From NCBI RefSeq assembly GCF_917563885.1, contig NZ_CAKJTG010000009.1, positions 142,664 through 206,663 on the forward strand: DNA of 64,000 bases, given 5' to 3'. Under the pieces are notes generated by a model. The model ran no database searches. It was given only the letters and a program-made list of their open reading frames with translations, and had not been told where the DNA came from. The position numbers and the translations under genes are program-made. Positions 9,832 to 18,766 of this stretch are shown here, in pieces. The stretch is from Pseudoneobacillus rhizosphaerae. Its GTDB lineage: Bacteria; Bacillota; Bacilli; Bacillales; Cytobacillaceae. Position 1 is the first letter of the stretch; every line of letters starts with the position of its first letter.

Positions 9832-9999
9832 CAACGTTTCTAGTACATCAGTATATTGATTATTATTTACACCCTCATATTGAGTTATTTCTTTTAACTC
9901 AGGAAAGACGTTTAAGTTATGAAACAGAATCTGTGCTACGATTAGAAATACAAATTGGACGATAATTAATTTAATTAAAATTCGTTCAATACTTTTCAT
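9823..9999 (-). CDS. ypfB: Small membrane protein YpfB (DUF5359 type)
   Basis: A 58-residue protein starting MKSIERILIK with one transmembrane helix (about residues 7-26) and a polar C-terminal tail. It was missed by length-limited gene finding but has a ribosome binding site (GGAGTGG) 6 bases before ATG. The position between cmk and ypeB matches B. subtilis ypfB. Function unknown. In B. subtilis the next gene upstream is ypfA (motI), which is absent here. Confidence 0.8.
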   Translation of the reverse strand: MKSIERILIKLIIVQFVFLIVAQILFHNLNVFPELKEITQYEGVNNNQYTDVLETLSR

Positions 10000-10071
10000 G
10001 TAACCACTCCAACATAATATTCAATAATAGTATAGGGAAATTTTACTTTTATTAAACTAATAGTGAATAAA

Positions 10072-10098
10072 AAGGAAAAGCAAATTCTGCTTTTCCTT
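10072..10098 (-). terminator. Terminator of sleB-ypeB
   Basis: AAGGAAAAGCA and TGCTTTTCCTT flank a 5-base loop at the ypeB stop codon, followed by T-rich sequence on the minus strand. Confidence 0.85.
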
Positions 10099-11443
10099 AA
10101 AGTACATCTTCATAGATGGGCTCTGCATTATGAAGTTTATCCACTTTTTCTTCAAATCCAGATTCAGCATTGATATATATTCGATAAGTATCATCATTCA
10201 TCGTACCTAAAAATTCATGACATAGAACCTCTTCATTTAAATCATTCAGAACAACAGCCAATCCGTGTTGTTGAACGGTTAAATTGGGACTAATTTTAGT
10301 CCGAGCTTCTTCCTCGGTTATCTTAGGCTCTGGTATTTCCCTTGTCCGGTTTGACCGTAGATAGTCATTTGCTGCAATACCAATAATATTTCCATTATCT
10401 AATGCTACTTTGACTTTAATGGAATCAGGATAAATTCTAACATCATCTAATTTACTTACAAATGTAAATACTCCAATATGGTCATATTGTGAACTCTCAA
10501 ATAAGTCTAAATCCTTAAAGCCATTATCTGATAAAAAGCCGATTGCTTTTTTAGAAGCTTCATTTAAACTTATTTTTTGGTTTTTAATATCTCTAGATAA
10601 TAGATACCATATTGGATATCCACCTTTTTTAGTAATATCCATGTTCGCTTCTGTTCTTGATTCCTTATCAAGAATAGAAACGCTATAAAAGCCATAATTC
10701 GATCCCTTCCCATTTTCGACAACTCTAACTTCATCATCTGCCTTAAGTCCTGAGTACTTTTGGGCAATTTTTATAGCTTCCTTTTTAGAAATAGTTGGAC
10801 CATTTAAATTTTCAAAGTTTTCATCTTTTTCTTGCATGTTTGCAAATGCCGGCCCAAAATTCACCTCATCATATTCAGAAACCGTCTTTTCAACTGTTTT
10901 AAAACCGTCAATAACCGTGTTATCACCCGGTTCATTTGTAGATAAAGCTAATTCTACATCCATCCAACGCAGATTATTCTTAATGACAAGGTGCTGAACC
11001 TCACGTAATTCTTTCTGAATTTCGGCTGATTGTTTATAAAGCGTTTGCAAATGCTTGTATTCTTTATCGGATAAAGGTTCCTTCTCGAGATCTCTTACTG
11101 CCGTTCGATAACTAAAATCACCGATTTGAGCTAAAAATTCTTCTGTTTTATTAAATGGTAATAATGTAAGTGGTAATTGTCCCACATCGCTATGTGCTTG
11201 AGATGTAATTCTCCAAACATCCGCTAAAGCTGGAGATAGTGACTTTTTAGAATTCATCGCTAACGTTGTTCCAATTTTATCGTTTAGTAAATCTACTTGA
11301 AAGGTTAAATCATGGAACGCTCTTTGGTAATTATTTTCTGCATTTATTAAAACAGCATTCTTTTCCCGGTGTTCCTGGTATCCCCAAATAGCAGTTCCTG
11401 CTACCCCTAGAGATAATACGCCAATTAAAATGCCTCTAATCAA
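10097..11443 (-). CDS. ypeB: Germination protein YpeB
   Basis: A 448-residue protein with an N-terminal membrane anchor (about residues 2-20), a long helical region and C-terminal PepSY-type domains. YpeB stabilises SleB in the dormant spore and is required for its activity; length matches B. subtilis (450). It starts at TTG with GGGGGG seven bases upstream and lies 15 bases after sleB, so the two are cotranscribed. In B. subtilis the pair is made in the forespore under SigG. Confidence 0.95.
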   Translation of the reverse strand: MIRGILIGVLSLGVAGTAIWGYQEHREKNAVLINAENNYQRAFHDLTFQVDLLNDKIGTTLAMNSKKSLSPALADVWRITSQAHSDVGQLPLTLLPFNKTEEFLAQIGDFSYRTAVRDLEKEPLSDKEYKHLQTLYKQSAEIQKELREVQHLVIKNNLRWMDVELALSTNEPGDNTVIDGFKTVEKTVSEYDEVNFGPAFANMQEKDENFENLNGPTISKKEAIKIAQKYSGLKADDEVRVVENGKGSNYGFYSVSILDKESRTEANMDITKKGGYPIWYLLSRDIKNQKISLNEASKKAIGFLSDNGFKDLDLFESSQYDHIGVFTFVSKLDDVRIYPDSIKVKVALDNGNIIGIAANDYLRSNRTREIPEPKITEEEARTKISPNLTVQQHGLAVVLNDLNEEVLCHEFLGTMNDDTYRIYINAESGFEEKVDKLHNAEPIYEDVL

Positions 11444-11458
11444 TCTCTTTCCCCCCTT

Positions 11459-12307
11459 TTATTTACAGAATATGTGTTTGCCAATTCGTTTAATTTGAGG
11501 TCTTCCCCAAATCCAACCACTCGTTGCGGTATCTGGGTTGAAATAGTAAATTGCATTACCTGTTGGATCCCAGCCATTAATAGCATCTAGGACTGCTTTT
11601 TTTGCTGACTCATTAGGTGTTAGCCAAATTTGACCATCAGCTACAGCTGTAAATGCCCTTGGTTCAAAAATGACTCCTGAAACCGTATCAGGAAACGATG
11701 CACTTTGCACTCGGTTTAATATGACAGCAGCAACAGCTACTTGACCTGTATAAGGCTCGCCTCTTGACTCACCATAAACAGCATTAGCCATCAATTGGAT
11801 GTCATTTGCTGAATAGCCACTAGGTACGTTAGCAGCTGTTGGCTTTTGTGCAGCAGCTGGCTTAGGTTTAGGAGTAGCAATATTCTTGTTTGTTTGATTC
11901 GTATTCTTTGCCTGTTTCTCTACAGGAACACCACCATAATGGGTGAATTTCTTGCCTTTTTTTATTTGTTCTTTGACGAAACCTTTATTGTATTTTGATG
12001 CTTTAACAAGTTTAGCCTTTGTTAAAGTACCAGCTAAACCATCGATTGGTAACCCAAATTCATATTGAAAATTTCGTAATGCCCAGTAAGTGCCCCAACC
12101 AAAAACGCCATCAATTTTCCCATTATAAAAACCTAAATATTGGAGCCTTGATTGTAGTTCAATGACATCATCACCAACAGATCCCTGCTGGATGACTTGG
12201 TTAGAAAACGCCTTAACTTTCGTTTGATCTCCACTACTTGGTAAAACAAAAAATGCGAGGGAGATAATTGCCAGCCATTTTAATACATGAGAAAACTTCC
12301 TTTTCAT
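11459..12307 (-). CDS. sleB: Spore cortex-lytic enzyme SleB
   Basis: SleB is a lytic transglycosylase that cleaves muramic-lactam-containing cortex during germination. The 282-residue precursor has a signal peptide (about 1-33), a peptidoglycan-binding domain (about 38-95, with GSVGDDVIELQSRL), a basic/proline linker, and a C-terminal hydrolase_2 domain whose NAVYGESRGEPYTGQ holds the catalytic glutamate. The ATG at 12307 follows GGAGG by 9 bases; the longer in-frame reading to 12424 would lack a ribosome binding site and bury the signal peptide. Followed by ypeB. Confidence 0.95.
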   Translation of the reverse strand: MKRKFSHVLKWLAIISLAFFVLPSSGDQTKVKAFSNQVIQQGSVGDDVIELQSRLQYLGFYNGKIDGVFGWGTYWALRNFQYEFGLPIDGLAGTLTKAKLVKASKYNKGFVKEQIKKGKKFTHYGGVPVEKQAKNTNQTNKNIATPKPKPAAAQKPTAANVPSGYSANDIQLMANAVYGESRGEPYTGQVAVAAVILNRVQSASFPDTVSGVIFEPRAFTAVADGQIWLTPNESAKKAVLDAINGWDPTGNAIYYFNPDTATSGWIWGRPQIKRIGKHIFCK

Positions 12308-12437
12308 GGAACTAGACCTCCATATATAATATGAATTTACATTAACCCTATTTTTTGTAGTTATTGGGATTTTATTCATTAAGAGTCGAAGTAGTGGAAT
12401 TAACTTTTTGACTAAAGCTATCAAAAAAAATAAAAAA

Positions 12438-12469
12438 ACTCTTCACCTCAATTGTTAAAAGGGAAGAGT
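12438..12469 (-). terminator. Terminator of prsW
   Basis: ACTCTTC and GAAGAGT form a stem across the end of prsW; the minus strand then runs into long T tracts interrupted by one A. Confidence 0.7.
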
Positions 12470-13144
12470 GTTATTGATTTTGAGTTTGTTTTCTAGATGC
12501 TTCGTTGATAATATCCGTGCTTTCTTTACTTTCCTTAAGCCTAGCCACCAAAGAAAAATCATAAATGGGACTATATATTGAATCCAGTTTGTTTGAGAAA
12601 GTAAAATAAAATCGTAGGTACCATGAAGTACAAAAGGGACAAACAAGGATAAAAATATCCATTTTTTATTTTTTACGATTGAAAATTTACCTTTACCTAA
12701 ATAAAATCCCATAATGACTCCAAACAATGCATGGCTCGATACAGGGAGTAACGCTCTACCGATGGCATGCTCAAAGCCATTCCCAATTAAATAAAATATA
12801 TTTTCAACCGTTGCAAATCCTAAAGATACAGCGGCACCATAAACAATTCCATCATACGGTTCATCAAAGGAAAGATGCTTATAAACTGTATAAAACAGAA
12901 TAAACCATTTAAAAAATTCTTCAAGTAAACTTGCGGAAACAAAGGCATTCAACCAGTTTGCGTGAAAAACCATTTCCGTTTCAAAGACATATTGAATAAA
13001 CATCAGAGGGAATACTAGAAGTGCACCAAAAATAAAAGTCTTAAAAACAAAGGATATCGGTTCCATTTCATAATCATCTTTTAAGTAAAAATAGCTTAAT
13101 AATGCTAGACCAGGTGCAACCCCAGCAGACAATATCGCTAACAT
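12455..13144 (-). CDS. prsW: Membrane protease PrsW
   Basis: PrsW performs site-1 cleavage of the anti-sigma factor RsiW in B. subtilis. The 229-residue, multi-helix membrane protein has the conserved EExxK in LLEEFFKW (about residues 69-76), HALFG and HGTYDF motifs that form the glutamic-type protease site. Genomic position (ypdC, between sleB and ypdA) agrees. RsiW is not in this window, so the substrate is inferred from the family. Confidence 0.93.
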   Translation of the reverse strand: MLAILSAGVAPGLALLSYFYLKDDYEMEPISFVFKTFIFGALLVFPLMFIQYVFETEMVFHANWLNAFVSASLLEEFFKWFILFYTVYKHLSFDEPYDGIVYGAAVSLGFATVENIFYLIGNGFEHAIGRALLPVSSHALFGVIMGFYLGKGKFSIVKNKKWIFLSLFVPFVLHGTYDFILLSQTNWIQYIVPFMIFLWWLGLRKVKKARILSTKHLENKLKINNTLPF

Positions 13145-13242
13145 GGCGAAATCCTCTTTTCAATCGGTTTTCTTAATCGTATCATGTTATAGTAAGATTG
13201 AAAATGCTGTTTATGCGAATATAGGTTTTATGGAGGAAATAT

Positions 13243-14217
13243 ATGCAGAAAAAAATCTTGATCATTCACACTGGCGGAACTATATCCATGAGCGAGGATG
13301 CAGCTACAGGGGCAGTTAAACCTGGGAAACATAATCCAATAACTGATAATACTAATGTATTGAATAATCTAGCGAATATTATAGTTGAGGAGCCGTTTAA
13401 TTTACCTTCACCTCACATTACAACTAAAGAAATGCTTACTATAAAAAACATGATTGAACATCACTATCAAAACAATCAAATTGAAGGTGTTGTCATTACA
13501 CATGGCACAGATACATTAGAAGAAACGGCATATTTTTTAGACCTAGCTATACCAATCAACATTCCAATTATTGTGACAGGGGCAATGCGCTCTAGTAATG
13601 AGATAGGTTCAGACGGACTATATAATTTAATTGAGTCCGTTAGAGTATCCATTAATGATGCTGCCATAGGAAAAGGCGTTTTAGTTGTATTAAATGATGA
13701 AATTCACACTGCAAAGAATGTAACAAAAACCCATACCAGCAATATATCAACGTTCCAGAGTCCCCAATATGGTCCAATCGGAATCATTACAAAAAGGGGA
13801 ATTGTTTTTCATCATACACCAACGAGTAGAGAATGTTACAATATTGAGAGCATTTCAAAAAACGTGATTCTTTTGAAGGCATATGCTGGGATGGATTCGA
13901 CCTTCTTAACTGCAATAAATGACTTAGGTTATGATGGTGTAGTAATTGAAGCACTTGGCCAAGGAAATTTACCTCCTAGAGCAGTTGATGGTGTAAAACT
14001 ATTAGTTGATAATAAGATTCCTGTTGTGCTAGTATCTCGTTGTTTTAATGGAATTGTTCAAGATATTTATGGGTATGAAGGCGGAGGAAAGCAGTTAAAG
14101 GATTTGGGAGTAATTTTCTCAAATGGACTAAATGGTCAAAAAGCAAGATTAAAGCTTTTAATTGCCTTATCTTACACGAACGATATGAAAGAAGTAGAAA
14201 ATATTTTTCAGCATTAA
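13243..14217 (+). CDS. ansA: L-asparaginase
   Basis: A 324-residue asparaginase, converting asparagine to aspartate and ammonia. It has TGGTIS at residues 10-15 with the nucleophilic Thr13, the second active-site block THGTDTLEETA near residue 87, and no signal peptide, so it is probably cytoplasmic. ATG follows GGAGG by 6 bases. It is a single plus-strand gene between prsW and ypdA, a gene not found there in B. subtilis 168. Possible SigA promoter with TTGAAA near 13198. The symbol is by family; the paralogue type is not certain. Confidence 0.88.
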   Translation: MQKKILIIHTGGTISMSEDAATGAVKPGKHNPITDNTNVLNNLANIIVEEPFNLPSPHITTKEMLTIKNMIEHHYQNNQIEGVVITHGTDTLEETAYFLDLAIPINIPIIVTGAMRSSNEIGSDGLYNLIESVRVSINDAAIGKGVLVVLNDEIHTAKNVTKTHTSNISTFQSPQYGPIGIITKRGIVFHHTPTSRECYNIESISKNVILLKAYAGMDSTFLTAINDLGYDGVVIEALGQGNLPPRAVDGVKLLVDNKIPVVLVSRCFNGIVQDIYGYEGGGKQLKDLGVIFSNGLNGQKARLKLLIALSYTNDMKEVENIFQH

Positions 14218-14245
14218 AATCAGGGAGACTATCCCTGATTTTTTT
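14216..14245. terminator. Bidirectional terminator between ansA and ypdA
   Basis: AAATCAGGGA and TCCCTGATTT flank GACTA and run into T on the plus strand; the 3' arm overlaps the last codons of ypdA. Confidence 0.85.
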
Positions 14246-15197
14246 CCTCTTTTAATATAGCTTGTGCTATTAATCCTCCATGAAATCGACCATTTTCAAT
14301 AAAGATTTCATTTGCGTTATTTCCAGCTGCTATAACACCTGCAATAAAAATACCTTTTATGTTCGTTTCCATTGTTTCATTGTCAAACATTGGTCTACCT
14401 GAGGCTTCGTCGATTTGAACACCCATCTTCTTAAGAAAGTGGTGATCTGGATGATATCCAATCATAGCAAATACATAATCATTCTTTACGCTTCTTACTT
14501 TGCCATCTTTTACAAAAATTACTTCTTCGTTTGTAATTTCCTTTAGATGTGCATTAAATTCCATTTTGACTATATCATTGCGAATTAAGGCATCAAATTC
14601 GGGCAAGATCCATGGCTTTATACTTGGTGAATATGTTTCTCCACGATAAAGCACAGTTACACGTGCACCTGCTTTTACCAGCTCAAGTGTTGCATCCACA
14701 CTTGAATTTTTCCCACCAATGACACAAACGTCTAAATTATGATAAGGATGGGCCTCTTTGAAATAATGTGAAACCTTTGGAAGATTCTCCCCAGGTATAT
14801 TCAGATAATTCGGATTATCATAATAACCTGTTGCAATGATAACGTACTTTGCACGATATTGTCTTTTATCTGTATTGACAAAAAAACAATCATCCTCATT
14901 AGTTACTCCTAATACCGTTTCGAATGGATGTATTCTTAGCTGCTTTCGCTTCGCAACCTCGCGATAATAGACTAAAGCCTGGCTCCGTCTCGGCTTGTAA
15001 TCTTCAGTCATAAAAGGGATATCCCCAATTTCTAATTTTTCACTGGTACTAAAAAAGGTCTGATGCGTTGGGTAACGGTAGATTGCATTGACGATATTTC
15101 CTTTTTCAATTATTAACGGATTTTTACCAATCTCTTTTAACGCAATCGCAGCAGCCAAACCACATGGTCCTCCACCAACAATAATTATATCCTCCAT
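14229..15197 (-). CDS. ypdA: YpdA-type bacillithiol disulfide reductase
   Basis: A 322-residue FAD/NAD(P)-dependent oxidoreductase. It has the N-terminal FAD motif GGGPCGLAAA (about residues 8-17) and a second nucleotide site with VIGGKNSSVDA in the middle. The family lacks a CxxC redox pair and, in staphylococci and bacilli, reduces bacillithiol disulfide with NADPH. The start MEDIIIVGG at 15197 lies 9 bases from AAGGAG; a second ATG two codons upstream is possible. Located directly downstream of the gudB terminator. Confidence 0.92.
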   Translation of the reverse strand: MEDIIIVGGGPCGLAAAIALKEIGKNPLIIEKGNIVNAIYRYPTHQTFFSTSEKLEIGDIPFMTEDYKPRRSQALVYYREVAKRKQLRIHPFETVLGVTNEDDCFFVNTDKRQYRAKYVIIATGYYDNPNYLNIPGENLPKVSHYFKEAHPYHNLDVCVIGGKNSSVDATLELVKAGARVTVLYRGETYSPSIKPWILPEFDALIRNDIVKMEFNAHLKEITNEEVIFVKDGKVRSVKNDYVFAMIGYHPDHHFLKKMGVQIDEASGRPMFDNETMETNIKGIFIAGVIAAGNNANEIFIENGRFHGGLIAQAILKEEKNQG

Positions 15198-15220
15198 TTT
15201 CATCTACTCCTTTTCAAAAA

Positions 15221-15248
15221 AAATCTCCTATCTTATGATAGGAGATTT
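15221..15248 (-). terminator. Terminator of gudB
   Basis: A perfect 12-base inverted repeat (AAATCTCCTATC/GATAGGAGATTT) with a 4-base loop, followed on the minus strand by eight T. Confidence 0.92.
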
Positions 15249-15292
15249 AATACCATATATCAATTTATTAAGTCATATTTCATAGCTTAGTT

Positions 15293-16570
15293 TTAAATCC
15301 AACCTCTATATCTACTAGCTTCTGCCATTTTTCTAACTCCAACCATATATGCAGCTAATCTCATATCTACTCGGCGGGATTGGGCTGTATCATAAATATT
15401 ATTAAATGATCTTATCATAACTTTTTCAAGTTTTTCCTCGACCTCTTGTTCGCTCCAGTAATAACCTTGGTTATTTTGAACCCATTCGAAATAAGAAACC
15501 GTTACTCCACCTGCCGAAGCTAAAACATCAGGAACAAGAAGAATTCCGCGATCTGTTAAAATTTGGGTAGCTTCTAGAGTAGTTGGGCCATTTGCAGCTT
15601 CTACCACAATGGTTGCGCGAATATTATGTGCATTTTCCTCTGTAATCTGATTTTCAATTGCAGCCGGCACTAAAATATCACAATCTAATTCAAGCAATTC
15701 TTTATTGGTAATGGTATTATCAAATAATTTTGTAACCGTTCCAAAACTATCTCTACGATCCAGTAAATAGTCTATATCAAGTCCATTAGGATCATAAAGA
15801 GCACCATATGCATCAGATATTCCAACCACTTTTGCACCTGCATCGTGCATGAATTTGGAAAGGTAGCTTCCTGCATTACCAAATCCTTGAACAACAACGC
15901 GTGCACCTTCTAATTGAATACCCTTCTTTTTAGCAGCTTCGTAGATACAAATGGTTACACCCTTAGCTGTAGCAGATTCACGACCATGAGATCCACCTAA
16001 TACAAGCGGTTTACCTGTAATAAATCCTGGCGAATTAAATTCATCAATTCGACTGTATTCATCCATCATCCAAGCCATAATTTGGGAATTTGTAAATACA
16101 TCTGGGGCCGGGATATCTTTTGTAGGACCAACAATTTGACTAATGGCTCTTACATAGCCTCTACTCAATCTTTCAAGTTCGCGAAAAGACATATCACGTG
16201 GATCACAAATGATACCACCTTTTCCCCCACCATATGGTAAATCAACAATTCCACATTTTAAACTCATCCAAATAGAAAGCGCCTTTACTTCTTTTTCCGT
16301 TACACCTGGGTGGAAACGAATTCCTCCCTTAGTAGGACCTACAGCATCATTGTGCTGAGCACGGTAGCCAGTAAAGACTTTTACAGACCCATCATCCATT
16401 CGTACTGGAATTTTTACAGTCATCATACGAAGAGGCTCTTTTAAAAGCTCGTACACTTCTTCAGTGTATCCAAGCTTCTCTAAAGCCTTATGAATTACAG
16501 TTTGAGTTGACTTTAAAACGTCATGTTTGTCTTCAATTTGTTTATTTTCAGCACCCTTATCGGCTACCAT
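15293..16570 (-). CDS. gudB: NAD-specific glutamate dehydrogenase, intact form
   Basis: The 425-residue hexameric-type enzyme deaminates glutamate to 2-oxoglutarate. It has KGGIRFHP and PYGGGKGG (substrate lysines), and the NAD-binding [10 protein letters not shown] near residue 225. B. subtilis 168 carries a short in-frame duplication around VKA that inactivates GudB; here the segment reads [10 protein letters not shown] without duplication, so the enzyme should be active. Strong TTAGGAGG before ATG. A SigA promoter and a perfect cre-like site lie upstream. Confidence 0.95.
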   Translation of the reverse strand: MVADKGAENKQIEDKHDVLKSTQTVIHKALEKLGYTEEVYELLKEPLRMMTVKIPVRMDDGSVKVFTGYRAQHNDAVGPTKGGIRFHPGVTEKEVKALSIWMSLKCGIVDLPYGGGKGGIICDPRDMSFRELERLSRGYVRAISQIVGPTKDIPAPDVFTNSQIMAWMMDEYSRIDEFNSPGFITGKPLVLGGSHGRESATAKGVTICIYEAAKKKGIQLEGARVVVQGFGNAGSYLSKFMHDAGAKVVGISDAYGALYDPNGLDIDYLLDRRDSFGTVTKLFDNTITNKELLELDCDILVPAAIENQITEENAHNIRATIVVEAANGPTTLEATQILTDRGILLVPDVLASAGGVTVSYFEWVQNNQGYYWSEQEVEEKLEKVMIRSFNNIYDTAQSRRVDMRLAAYMVGVRKMAEASRYRGWI

Positions 16571-16622
16571 TTGTAAACCTCCTAAAAAACACTATTACGG
16601 TCTTAGTCCGCTTCCATGACAT

Positions 16623-16650
16623 AGTATACACCTTTGTTTTTTTAATGCAA
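16623..16650 (-). promoter_or_regulatory. SigA promoter of gudB
   Basis: On the minus strand TTGCAT (16650-16645) and TATACT (16628-16623) are 16 bases apart, about 50 bases before the gudB start codon. Confidence 0.7.
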
Positions 16651-16688
16651 GATGAAAAATAAACTTTTCTCCATTTTTTGATTATTTT

Positions 16689-16703
16689 ATGTAAACGCTA
16701 ACA
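16689..16703. promoter_or_regulatory. Catabolite-responsive element (CcpA) upstream of gudB
   Basis: ATGTAAACGCTAACA matches the cre consensus WTGNAANCGNWNNCW at every position, and also the stricter TGWAANCGNTNWCA. It lies about 40 bases upstream of the -35 box of the gudB promoter, outside any gene. The placement upstream of -35 is more typical of CcpA-activated promoters than of repressed ones. Confidence 0.65.
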
Positions 16704-16753
16704 AAATTATTTACATAAACAGTTTTTTATAAAGATTTGCTGTTCATAAAAAC

Positions 16754-16772
16754 AGAGGTGTTATCCACCTCT
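16754..16772 (-). terminator. Terminator of mecB
   Basis: AGAGGTG/CACCTCT stem with a 5-base loop directly after the mecB stop, then T-rich on the minus strand. Confidence 0.75.
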
Positions 16773-16780
16773 ATAAAAAA

Positions 16781-17365
16781 CTATTTAAAAAAATGATTAA
16801 CTTTCTCTATTGCCTTTGATTCCATTATGACAGTTCCATATTCTTGTAGCACATGCGTGCTCACCAATGATGGGGTACCATATTCAGAAAGAATACAATC
16901 AATTTTATCGAAGATAATGTTGTGGGAGGAATCAAAATATAAGTAGTACTTATTATCCTTTAAGTATAGACTTCCATCTAATACATTTAAAGAAAACAGA
17001 CGTTTTGACAATTGTATGACATCTTCAAAATCGCCAAATTCAAATAAAAATTCATTACACCCTCCTAGCGTAACTTGCATCTCAATAAACCCATCAGATC
17101 GGAAGTCTTCTTCTTCTACTTCATCGTCTTCCATCGTAATAATCATTATCATACCCTGTGTTTGTAAGGAAAAAACCTCAACTGCTACTTGACCACGTAT
17201 ATCAACGCCAAACTCGTCAGAAGCCTCATCCAACATTTCATGGAACAATTGGTGCCACTTATTTGAGTCCTTCCAAATGTCTTCTTTAGAAATCCCCCGA
17301 TCAAAAAGATCATCGGAGCTAAGAGAAACTTTAATTTTATTAATCGTAATTCGCTCTAAGCGCAT
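16781..17365 (-). CDS. mecB: Adaptor protein MecB (YpbH), MecA paralogue
   Basis: The 194-residue protein begins MRLERITINKIKVSLSSDDL, the MecA/MecB N-terminal domain that binds substrates, and ends with the domain that contacts the AAA+ unfoldase ClpC. Length is that of B. subtilis YpbH (194). The ATG at 17365 lies 7 bases after AGGAGG; the in-frame start at 17398 would translate across that site. Located next to gudB and ypbG as in B. subtilis. Distinguished from MecA by synteny. Confidence 0.88.
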   Translation of the reverse strand: MRLERITINKIKVSLSSDDLFDRGISKEDIWKDSNKWHQLFHEMLDEASDEFGVDIRGQVAVEVFSLQTQGMIMIITMEDDEVEEEDFRSDGFIEMQVTLGGCNEFLFEFGDFEDVIQLSKRLFSLNVLDGSLYLKDNKYYLYFDSSHNIIFDKIDCILSEYGTPSLVSTHVLQEYGTVIMESKAIEKVNHFFK

Positions 17366-17553
17366 GTCGATGCCTCCTGCTATGACGTAACTATTCACTG
17401 ATAGGATTTTTCAATTTGCTTAAAAGAACAACCCATAAAACTAATGCAGTTTTTAGAAATTGCTCTAGTTAAATCTTATTTACAGTGTATGTTCATCATT
17501 GGAGGATGGTGATTTGTCTAAATTTTGTAATCTCACCTATTGGTTGGTAAATT

Positions 17554-18321
17554 TTAAATTCCTTTTTTCAGGGTAATTAAATGTGTTTCAGCTCTAGCTC
17601 CTAATCTCATTGGAATTGCTGTAGTTCCATATCCATTACTAGTAAGAAGAATGGTATGAGGAAGTTTTTTAATTCCACCTTTTTCATAAGGACTGTACCC
17701 AAAAATCCGAATTTGTCCACCATGTGTATGTCCTGCTAATACAAGACGAATATTTTGGTCTATAGTCATTTTGGTGGTTATTCTTGGATCATGCGATACT
17801 AATATTCTAAATCCTTCCTCACCTGCATCAGATAAAGCATAATCTAGTCGATCTCTTTTTTCATTCAAATCATCTACGCCCAATAATACTAATGTTTCAC
17901 CTGCAGAGGACTCAAACTTAACTGCAGTGTTATCAAGTATTTTTACACCATTTGACAGTAAAAAGGCATCTAATTCATGGTAATCCACTTCATAATCATT
18001 ATTTCCCCATACAAAGTAAACGGGTCCCAATTCTTTTAGTAATTCAATATTATTTTTTACTTGGTTAAATGGAACTCCTTTTTCAGTTAAATCCCCACCA
18101 ATGATCACCATATCTACTTTTTTATTTATTTTAGCCATTAATCTTCTTGAAATTTTTCTACGATGAATATCAGATATAAAAAAAATAGTAACATCACCAA
18201 AAGTATCAGGAAAGTCCGGAAATCGAATTTCGTTTTGGATTACCTGATTAAGGAATCCCTCTTTAATCATATAAATAAGAAGGCCGATAATAATTAATAT
18301 ACCTAAACCTATAAACTCCAT
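17554..18321 (-). CDS. ypbG: Membrane-anchored metallophosphoesterase (YpbG)
   Basis: The 255-residue protein has an N-terminal transmembrane helix (about 2-20) and the calcineurin-type metal motifs in order: SDIH (D and H ligands), GGD, GNND, a lone H in VSHD, and GHTHGG. It therefore likely hydrolyses phosphoesters outside or at the membrane; the natural substrate is unknown. Start ATG at 18321. Same position as B. subtilis ypbG. Confidence 0.87.
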   Translation of the reverse strand: MEFIGLGILIIIGLLIYMIKEGFLNQVIQNEIRFPDFPDTFGDVTIFFISDIHRRKISRRLMAKINKKVDMVIIGGDLTEKGVPFNQVKNNIELLKELGPVYFVWGNNDYEVDYHELDAFLLSNGVKILDNTAVKFESSAGETLVLLGVDDLNEKRDRLDYALSDAGEEGFRILVSHDPRITTKMTIDQNIRLVLAGHTHGGQIRIFGYSPYEKGGIKKLPHTILLTSNGYGTTAIPMRLGARAETHLITLKKGI

Positions 18322-18339
18322 TTTACCTCCACCGAAAAA

Positions 18340-18711
18340 TTAATTATTTTTACCAATTGTCATCATACCATACACAAAAGAAAAACTAAAAAACAAAGTC
18401 ATTGGCCATAAGTTCAATTTCACCAGAAAAAAACAGGTAAAAATAAGTATTAGTATATTTAGAATAGGCTCCAGCATCATATTCCCATTATATTTTTTTA
18501 CACTTTTAAACATGAGAAAGGTACTCCTAATAAAGATTCCATTTGTAATAAAACCGATAAAAAAGCTGATAGTTGCCACAAAGAACAAAACTGGATTTAG
18601 CACAAATTCCATAATGATGTTATGTATCGTTATGGTACTCGGAAGTGGTAACCAATTAATGTAAAAATAACCGAAAATAATCGAAACAATTAACAATGGT
18701 AAATATCTCAA
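18340..18711 (-). CDS. Small membrane protein of unknown function
   Basis: A 123-residue protein with about four hydrophobic helices and no recognised motif. I chose the TTG at 18711 because GGGAGGG lies 7 bases upstream; earlier in-frame ATGs at 18726 and 18780 have no ribosome binding site and lie in the terminator or coding end of the preceding gene. The ribosome binding site falls inside the 3' arm of that terminator. It ends 18 bases before ypbG, so may be cotranscribed with it. Not recognised. Confidence 0.6.
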   Translation of the reverse strand: MRYLPLLIVSIIFGYFYINWLPLPSTITIHNIIMEFVLNPVLFFVATISFFIGFITNGIFIRSTFLMFKSVKKYNGNMMLEPILNILILIFTCFFLVKLNLWPMTLFFSFSFVYGMMTIGKNN

Positions 18712-18748
18712 AAAAATCCCTCCCATACCAATGTATGAGAGGGTTTTT
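18711..18748 (-). terminator. Terminator after the CBS gene, overlapping the next ribosome binding site
   Basis: On the minus strand AACCCTCTCATAC, a 4-base loop and GTATGGGAGGGATT run into seven T. The GGGAGGG in the 3' arm is also the best ribosome binding site for the membrane gene that starts at 18711. Confidence 0.85.
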
Positions 18749-18766
18749 ATTTCAATTATTAATACC

